Shown: piece by piece, positions 59,187 through 64,000 of the stretch
Layout: every line of letters begins with the position of its first letter
How positions within the stretch are numbered: the stretch's first letter is position 1
Source: Actinomadura latina NBRC 106108
GTDB taxonomy: Bacteria; Actinomycetota; Actinomycetes; Streptosporangiales; Streptosporangiaceae
Reading direction: 5' to 3'
DNA length: 64,000 bases
NCBI RefSeq assembly: GCF_001552195.1
Contig: NZ_BCQS01000018.1
Location: forward strand, 62,001-126,000
Position numbers and translations under genes: made by a program
The notes under the pieces: model-generated
Databases searched by the model: none
What the model was told of the DNA's origin: nothing
What the model saw: only the letters and a program-made list of their open reading frames with translations

Positions 59187-59326
59187 CGATGAACCCCTCC
59201 AGCCTGGACGGAGGCTGATCTCGAACGGGGCCAATCCACCAAACCGGAAGAACCCGCCGTTATCACCCTGTGTTATCGAACGAACGCCATTCAGCCAGGT
59301 CGCGCCTTAAAATCTCAGGAGAGTCA

Positions 59327-59370
59327 GGTAGTAGCCACATTCGACTAGCAGCTATTAGCGCGCTACTAGC
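59327..59370. promoter_or_regulatory. Array of GCTANTAGC-type palindromes
   Basis: GCTATTAGC (59351-59359) and GCTACTAGC (59362-59370) are perfect palindromes with one central base; TCGACTAGC (59341-59349) and GGTAGTAGC (59327-59335) are partial copies. Centres 59331, 59345, 59355, 59366, the last three about one helical turn apart. They lie between the divergent HATPase and XRE genes, next to the XRE ribosome site. Likely operator of this module. Confidence 0.6.
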
Positions 59371-59389
59371 ATCTGCAAGGAGAGCAGCC

Positions 59390-60196
59390 ATGTCCGCATC
59401 TGGTGGCGCCAGGCCAAAGATCGACCCCGAACTGGTCGGCTTCGGAACTGTGGTCAAGCGGTGCCGTGAGGCGGCGGGCTTGAAGCAGGGTCAACTGGCG
59501 GACCTCGTCAACGTTGCACGGTCTTACATCAGCCATGTGGAGTGTGGCCGGACGAAGTGCCGCAGGGACTTCGCCGAGCGCGTGGACAACGTGCTCGACG
59601 CCGGAGGCGAGATCGTCCAGGGTTGGGACGACCTTCTGGAGCAGATCAAGCAGGTCAGGTACCCGACCCACTTCGTGGCCTTCCCAAAGGCGGAGGCGTC
59701 GGCTGACCAGTTGCGGGTGTATGAGCACTATCTCGTCTATGGGCTGTTTCAGACACAGGCGTATGCTCGTGTCCTACTGGTCAACGAGGATGCGGTAGCT
59801 ACCCGGATGAAGCGTCAGGCGCTCTTGTCCAGAACGCCCCGCCCCATGATCAGCGTGGTGATGGAGGAGAGTGTCCTGCACCGCGAAGTCGGTTCCAAGG
59901 AGGTCATGCGTGAACAACTCGAACACCTGATCGAGCTGTCATTGAGGGAAGGAATCTTCCTGCAGATCGCCCGAACCCGCTATTACCGAGGTGTACGAGC
60001 TTCATTCACCATCGCAACCCAAGGCGACAGAAGCGAGATCGCCTACATCGTTAAAGCTACGGGAGGTGAAACGACCCGTGATCCGTCAGAACTTGCGAAG
60101 ATTAGCGAAGTGATGCACACGCTAAATGCGCAGTCGCTCAACACAGAGGATTCGCGAGCGCTGATCCGAAAGGTGATTGAAGAAAGATGGACCTAA
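59390..60196 (+). CDS. XRE-family regulator with DUF5753 domain
   Basis: A 268-residue regulator: GTVVKRCREAAGLKQGQLADLVNVARSYISHVECGRTKCRRDFAERVD helix-turn-helix, then DUF5753 (RVYEHYLVYGLFQTQAYARVLL, PMISVVMEESVLHREVG, LREGIFLQIARTRYYRGVRASFTIAT). AAGGAGAG precedes ATG 59390. The DUF397 gene overlaps its end by 10 nt. Lower GC in the second half (ATT, AAA, TTA codons) than the genome average hints at recent acquisition or relaxed codon use. Confidence 0.9.
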   Translation: MSASGGARPKIDPELVGFGTVVKRCREAAGLKQGQLADLVNVARSYISHVECGRTKCRRDFAERVDNVLDAGGEIVQGWDDLLEQIKQVRYPTHFVAFPKAEASADQLRVYEHYLVYGLFQTQAYARVLLVNEDAVATRMKRQALLSRTPRPMISVVMEESVLHREVGSKEVMREQLEHLIELSLREGIFLQIARTRYYRGVRASFTIATQGDRSEIAYIVKATGGETTRDPSELAKISEVMHTLNAQSLNTEDSRALIRKVIEERWT

Positions 60197-60381
60197 GTTC
60201 TGCAACCTGGCGAAAGGCGTCCCGTAGCCACGATGACGGAGACCAGTGCATTGAGGTGGCATCTGCCTTGGACCTTGTTGCAGTCCGAGACAGCAAGGAT
60301 CCTCACGGCCCCAAACTCGTCATCAGCCAGAGCGATTTTCAGAGTCTTGTAAGAATTGTCAAAGAATCGCCGCTCTGCTGA
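60187..60381 (+). CDS. DUF397 protein
   Basis: A 64-residue canonical DUF397: ATWRKASRSHDDGDQCIEVASALDLVAVRDSKDPHGPKLVISQSDFQSLVRIVKE. Coupled by a 10-nt overlap to the XRE gene. A frameshifted second DUF397 copy starts immediately after its stop (TGAATG). Confidence 0.9.
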   Translation: MDLSSATWRKASRSHDDGDQCIEVASALDLVAVRDSKDPHGPKLVISQSDFQSLVRIVKESPLC

Positions 60382-60620
60382 ATGGTCGGGTTGAGAGAGC
60401 TGAAGCTGGACGAGGCAGAGTGGTCTAAGGCCACGCGCGTAGCACCGCCGAGGGAGAGAGTTGCGTCGAGGTCGCCGGGACGTTGAGGATCGTGGTGTTT
60501 GTGACAGCAAAGACCCCAACGGCCCGATACTCGCGGTGAGTCGCCGCGATTTCGACTGCTTCGCTCAGGCGCTCAAGAACCTTGAGCAACGCAGCGCGAC
60601 GGAAGGCCCGACCAGGTTCG
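60382..60620 (+). pseudogene. Decayed DUF397 copy
   Basis: ATG 60382 abuts the previous stop. Pieces of DUF397 appear in three frames: LDEAEWSKATR, then GESCVEVAG, then VCDSKDPNGPILAVSRRDFD, needing at least two frameshifts. The first frame stops at 60484-60486. A tandem duplicate of the preceding gene now inactive. Confidence 0.75.
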
Positions 60621-60640
60621 CCGTGCCCAGCAGGCCATGA

Positions 60641-60892
60641 GCCTGTACGGGCGAGGAGCTGGGCGTCCGCGTAGAGCTTGGCCTGCTGCTGGCCGGACAC
60701 CGCGTCCCTGGTGGTGCGCTTGGCCTCGACCAGTCCGAGCGGCCTGCCGTCGTCGTCCCAGAGGACGTAATCGACCTTGCCCTTGCCCGACGGCGACGGC
60801 AGCCCCTCGACCGGGAACTCGCGGCCCGTCGGCTGACCGCCGACATCAAGCGCGGAGCGCACGACCTGCCCTGACAACAGGCCGACGAAGTT
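60641..60892 (-). pseudogene. Fragment of a type I restriction-like (HsdR/PD-(D/E)xK) protein
   Basis: The frame reads FVGLLSGQVVRSALDVGGQP, GREFPVEGLPSPSGKGKVDYVLWDDDGRPLGLVEAKRT, then GQQQAKLYADAQLLARTG. VDYVLW plus VEAK is the PD-(D/E)xK nuclease core at the N-terminus of HsdR/DEAD-helicase proteins. Nothing of the helicase follows: the frame runs into the antisense of the DUF397 relic. Remnant only. Confidence 0.7.
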
Positions 60893-61622
60893 GGTCGCTC
60901 CCGGCACGATCACCGCCCGGACCTGGCGATTCGACTGAGCTGCGGCTTGATGGAGGATCGAACATCGTGCGGCAGGTTTCCAGGCCCTCGACGGTGATGT
61001 CCGGCTGTGCATGAGCCGCCCACTGCGCGCGCGTGAGGACGAACTCCTGCACGTGGACCAACTGATCGTCGACGGCGATTCGCCGGATTCCGTTGGGAAC
61101 GTATCCGAACTTGGCAGAGATCGCGCGGGACGGCCCGTTGTGGGCGAAGGCGGTGGAGGTGACGCGTTCAGCGCCCAGAGCGAAGGCTAGGTGGAGGGCG
61201 GCGGCGCGCATTTGGGTGCCGTAACTGCGGTTGTGGTGGCGTCGGCCGACCCAGAAGCCGGTACGGGCTTCACGGGTGACGACGAAGTCGCGGGCGGAGA
61301 GGTTCTGCTGTCCGATCACGCGCCCGTCGCGGTGGACGGCGGTGAGGTGGAGTCGCCAGTTGCTGCCGCGCCAGTCGGCGCGTGCCCACCAGTGGTTGCG
61401 CAGGACATTGTCGGCGACCTCGTCGGGGGTGCCGCTGGTCCAGGGCTGGGGGAAGACGGTCGTGCCGGGAGGGTGGATGCCTTGCCCGGCGAGGTGGGCG
61501 AGGTCGTCTAGGAGTTGGTCGTCGGGGACGCGGAGGATCAGGTCGGGGGTGGTGATGGTCAGCTGGGTGAGGGGCCAGTGCCGCACGGTCGCCTCCACAC
61601 GGGGACGGGGGTCAGGGGCCAT
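60846..61622 (-). CDS. GNAT-family acetyltransferase with a run-on tail
   Basis: A 258-residue frame. Residues 1-220 are a RimJ/RimL-like acetyltransferase: LTITTPDLILRVPDDQLLDDLA, GQQNLSARDFVVTREARTGFWVGRRHHNRSYGTQMRAAALHLAFALGAERVTSTAFAHNGPSRAISAKFGYVPNG. The last ~35 residues (SSRSSVESPGPGGDRAG) read into the HsdR fragment and look like accidental extension, so the native stop was probably lost. ATG 61622 overlaps the VOC stop by 11 nt. Confidence 0.82.
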   Translation of the reverse strand: MAPDPRPRVEATVRHWPLTQLTITTPDLILRVPDDQLLDDLAHLAGQGIHPPGTTVFPQPWTSGTPDEVADNVLRNHWWARADWRGSNWRLHLTAVHRDGRVIGQQNLSARDFVVTREARTGFWVGRRHHNRSYGTQMRAAALHLAFALGAERVTSTAFAHNGPSRAISAKFGYVPNGIRRIAVDDQLVHVQEFVLTRAQWAAHAQPDITVEGLETCRTMFDPPSSRSSVESPGPGGDRAGSDQLRRPVVRAGRALRA

Positions 61623-61974
61623 CGAGTCCGATGATGTTGCCGAAGGGGTCCACGATCTGAGCGATGCGATGTCCGGTGCCGTCGTCGGGGGTGTAGGGGC
61701 CGCGGTGGCGGGTGCATCCGGCGGCCAGAAGGGTGTTCAGGGCAGTGTCGAGGTCGGAGACGGCGAAGTAGGGGACCAGGCCGCCGCCGCGCGGGTTGTT
61801 CTTCTCGTCCAGCATGTGGAAGCCCACCTCGAAGCCGGCGATGGTGAGCCAGGCGAACACCGAGTCTCCCTTGACGTCCAGGTCCACGGGGGCGTCCAGG
61901 ACGTTTCCCCACCAGCGTGCGGACTTCTCGGGGTCCTCGGAGAAGATCATGATTCGGGTGCAGGCGGTGAACAT
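61612..61974 (-). CDS. VOC-family protein
   Basis: A 120-residue vicinal-oxygen-chelate/glyoxalase-like protein: CTRIMIFSEDPEKSARWWGNVLDAPVDLDVKGDSVFAWLTIAGFEVGFHML, YFAVSDLDTALNTLLAAGC, GHRIAQIVDPFGNIIGLDGP. GAGGAGAG precedes ATG 61974. Coupled to the GNAT gene. Substrate unknown; may confer small-molecule resistance (inference). Confidence 0.82.
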   Translation of the reverse strand: MFTACTRIMIFSEDPEKSARWWGNVLDAPVDLDVKGDSVFAWLTIAGFEVGFHMLDEKNNPRGGGLVPYFAVSDLDTALNTLLAAGCTRHRGPYTPDDGTGHRIAQIVDPFGNIIGLDGP

Positions 61975-62047
61975 CGCGCTCTCCTCGGTTCGGTGTCTCA
62001 CCATCCTTTCTCACACGCTGGATTCGCCGAGGGTGTGTTAGGGGCGT

Positions 62048-62176
62048 TCATTCGGCGAGACCGTGCAGGGAGTGCAGGCCGGTGGCCCGGGCCCACAGGG
62101 TCAGGGCGCGTATCAGGCCGGCGTCGGTCCATTGGGCGCCGTGGTCGCGGGTGTGCCGCAGGTAGGCGCGGCGGAT
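62048..62176 (-). pseudogene. C-terminal fragment of an unknown gene
   Basis: Minus-strand frame RRAYLRHTRDHGAQWTDAGL, IRALTLWARATGLHSLHGLAE ends at TGA (62048-62050); upstream the frame is closed by a stop within a few codons. Codon bias is genuine. It ends at a CGGCGGATCCGCCG palindrome (62169-62182) where an opposite-strand fragment begins. Confidence 0.45.
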
Positions 62177-62193
62177 CCGCCGAGCAGATCACC

Positions 62194-62718
62194 ATGAAAG
62201 CCGCACTCCACCTCGATAACAGCGGCACCGCCACCCCTGATGCCGCCAACGCCTTGGCGCAGATCTACTGCACCAGCGCCTACAGTTCCGCCCAGGCAGG
62301 AGACACCGACACCGCCCTGACCCTGATCAAGGAAGCCGAACGCGCCGCCCGGAGCGTCGTCCCGCGTGCCCTGGCCCGTCCCAACCGCTTTCCCGTCGAC
62401 CCCGCCCAGGTCCGGCTTTATGAACTCGGCGTCCGCTGGGCGCTCGACGACCTCGGTGAGGCCATGCGAGTCGGTAGGACTCTGCGCGCGGCCCAGTTCG
62501 ACACACAGGAACGCCGAGCACGGCTCTACACCGACCTCGGCCGGGTGTGGTGGCGGGCAGGCAAACCCGACCAGACCGCAGCCGCACTATTGGCCGCCCA
62601 CCGGCATTCCGCCGCCGAGATCCGTCGCCCGAGTATCCACGCTCTGGCGCAGCAGGTCGTGCGCCGGCATCCGCGAGCGCGCGGGGCCGACCGGCTTGCG
62701 CTGATCATCAGCGTCTGA
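62194..62718 (+). pseudogene. C-terminal (TPR) part of an XRE-type regulator
   Basis: A 174-residue frame: ALAQIYCTSAYSSAQAGDTDTALTLIKEAERAARSVV, VRLYELGVRWALDDLGEAMRVGRTLRAAQF, RRARLYTDLGRVWWRAGKPDQTAAALLAAHRHSAAEIRRPSIHALAQQVVRRHP. This is the TPR end of Streptomyces-type helix-turn-helix/TPR regulators; the DNA-binding half is missing. An ATG at 62194 exists without a good ribosome site. Truncated rather than a normal gene. Confidence 0.6.
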
Positions 62719-62954
62719 AGGCGATCCAGCCCGAAACCTATGATCTGCGTGTGTGGCCCGACGCTGGGCAGACATGTCCCTCTCCCCTGTGGAGGCCCCC
62801 TGCCACGCCAACGTCGCCCGCGTCGGCTCCCGAGGCGGTTGGCCGGTCGCGGCGTGGTGGAATGCTGGATTCTCGACTGGCGTGTGTGGCGGGGGCTGCC
62901 GCCGTTCACTACTATCGGCGCGTCCCTCGCTCGTTCCCCCCGACCGGATGGCCG

Positions 62955-64000
62955 ATGCGTGTTTCGCCCCTCGCCGTCTCTCTTGTCGGCCTGCTCCTTG
63001 CCGCCGGTTGCGCCGACAGCGGGGCCGAGAAGGTGCCCCCGCCGACCGTAACGGTGGGCGGTGCCCCCAGCCCTGCCGCGCAGAGCGGCGGGACGTTCTC
63101 CAAGGAGGGCTGGTTCGGGGGCGCTGACGGGCTGCACGCGCGGATCAACGTCAAGAGCGTCCAGCGGCAGGTGGGCAAGGCGGTGCTGCGGTACAGCGTG
63201 ACGTCGCTGGACTCGTCCACGAAGTCCGCGCCGTTCGAGATCGCGCTGATCGACCCGGTCGGGCGCAAGCTCTACAAACCGACCGGGACGACGAGCGGCT
63301 CCGGCTTCACGCCCGGGGCGACGCGGGAGATGGCCGCCGAATACCCGCCGATCCCAGCGGACGTCCAGAAGGTCACGGCGATCACTCCTGGGACGGCCGG
63401 GGAGTTCACCGGCATCCCGGTGACCGATGCCGCCTCCTCCGGGAGCCCGAGCGCGTCGGCGCCCCCAAGCGGGTCAGGAATGCCGACCATGCCCTCCAGG
63501 ACGCCCTCTGGCAGGCCGCCGGCCCGCGGCGAGCCGTCGGTGGGCGCCGAGCCCTTCGGCCGGGTCAGGCCCTTCACCGCCCCCACGCTGTCGCCCTCCT
63601 CCTCGCCGTCCACCTCTCCCTCAGCCGGCACAGGAGCCAACCCCGTTGACCTGTACGACATCGTTGAGGGCGAGACGAGGGACGTCACGTCCGGCCCGTC
63701 GGAGGTCACCGTCAGCCTGCGCGCCGACGTGCTGTTCGACGGCGCCTCGGCGAAGCTGTCGGACCGCGCAAAAGCCGTCCTGGACGAGACGGCGCAGCAG
63801 ATCAAGACGAAGGCAGCGGGCGCGCTGACATTCGAGGGCCACACCAGCGAGGCCGACACAAACCTGTCCAAGGACCGGGCCGACGCCGTCATGAAGGAAA
63901 TGAAGACGCGCCTGGGGGACGGCTTCACTTACACGGCGAGCGGCAAGGGGAACACCGAGCCCGTAGCCAAGGACGCCGCCCGCAACAACCGGGTCGAGAT
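62955..64000 (+). CDS. OmpA-family lipoprotein (runs off window)
   Basis: The frame is open from ATG 62955 to the window end (about 348 residues seen). Signal and lipobox PLAVSLVGLLLAAGCADS. A beta-rich part (GLHARINVKSVQRQVGKAVLRYSVTSLD, PFEIALIDPVGRKLYKPTG) is followed by a Ser/Pro-rich linker. From about residue 255 an OmpA peptidoglycan-binding domain reads VSLRADVLFDGASAKLSDRA, GALTFEGHTSEADTNLSKDRADAV, ARNNRVEI. It is anchored to the membrane and probably holds peptidoglycan. The end is outside the window. Confidence 0.88.
   Translation, partial: MRVSPLAVSLVGLLLAAGCADSGAEKVPPPTVTVGGAPSPAAQSGGTFSKEGWFGGADGLHARINVKSVQRQVGKAVLRYSVTSLDSSTKSAPFEIALIDPVGRKLYKPTGTTSGSGFTPGATREMAAEYPPIPADVQKVTAITPGTAGEFTGIPVTDAASSGSPSASAPPSGSGMPTMPSRTPSGRPPARGEPSVGAEPFGRVRPFTAPTLSPSSSPSTSPSAGTGANPVDLYDIVEGETRDVTSGPSEVTVSLRADVLFDGASAKLSDRAKAVLDETAQQIKTKAAGALTFEGHTSEADTNLSKDRADAVMKEMKTRLGDGFTYTASGKGNTEPVAKDAARNNRVE

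Noticed and set aside
62745..63127. Short plus-strand ORFs before the OmpA lipoprotein
   Set aside because: They overlap the lipoprotein start in other frames and have no domain or ribosome site; 62719-62954 appears to hold only a promoter.

Overview
The window is high-GC actinomycete DNA. Evidence includes pervasive G/C at third codon positions, a WhiB-type regulator, XRE (DUF5753)/DUF397/HATPase regulatory sets, a SARP/AfsR regulator, the CU044_5270 family, a choice-of-anchor P protein and a mycobacterial-style mutT1-ppk1 pair. A member of the Streptosporangiales such as Actinomadura is the best guess; this is inference from gene content, not a species call. I found no rRNA, tRNA, CRISPR array, transposase or replication origin.

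Layout. 0-5 kb: a YjbR-like protein, an AraC regulator divergent from a UbiX/UbiD/subunit D non-oxidative aromatic acid decarboxylase operon with a flavin-binding protein at its end, and a DoxX-like membrane protein closed by a clear terminator. 5-9 kb: an unusual MFS transporter fused to a long coiled coil and a winged-helix-like tail, then a metallo-beta-lactamase-fold hydrolase. 9-13 kb: tandem DUF574-type methyltransferases, DUF397 proteins, an XRE regulator and an HATPase protein; a TGTGA-T-TCACA palindrome is shared by two of the promoters. 13-16 kb: metE under a cobalamin riboswitch, then an SDR. 16.7-18.2 kb: a secreted lamin-tail protein and a small toxin-antitoxin-like operon whose first gene carries an in-frame TAG. 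18.3-24 kb: an ABM monooxygenase, a 1008-aa SARP/AfsR regulator, a DrrAB-type exporter and a lipoprotein. 24-31 kb: a HAD phosphatase, then a polyphosphate cluster (CYTH-CHAD, MutT1-like Nudix/phosphatase, PPK1) and a pentapeptide-repeat membrane protein.

31-43 kb: an ECF sigma factor with a CU044_5270 partner, a CGNR regulator divergent from an alpha/beta hydrolase, and a signalling operon (REC-SpoIIE phosphatase, CHASE3-like histidine kinase, Rcp1-type response regulator) next to a GAF-SpoIIE protein and a MarR regulator. These are followed by an L,D-transpeptidase lipoprotein, a secreted choice-of-anchor P protein, an RsbW-like kinase and an HTH protein. 43-47 kb: CMD and VOC proteins divergent from a TetR regulator and an aminoglycoside-phosphotransferase-fold protein. 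47-54 kb: GNAT, WhiB, quinone reductase, rhomboid, SDR, a second beta-helix membrane protein, Spo0M-like protein and UDP-glucose dehydrogenase. 54-56 kb: a FadE5-like acyl-CoA dehydrogenase with two TetR-like operator half-palindromes. 56-60.4 kb: a second actinomycete regulatory module (79-aa protein, DUF6879, DUF6082-like; HATPase and two small proteins divergent from XRE-DUF397). 60.4-62.7 kb: a cluster of broken genes. The window ends inside an OmpA-domain lipoprotein.

Themes worth attention: short tandem duplications that span the stop codon recur at the 3' ends of five genes; several promoters carry perfect small palindromes; and the DUF397/XRE/HATPase sets appear twice, one of them with decaying copies beside it.
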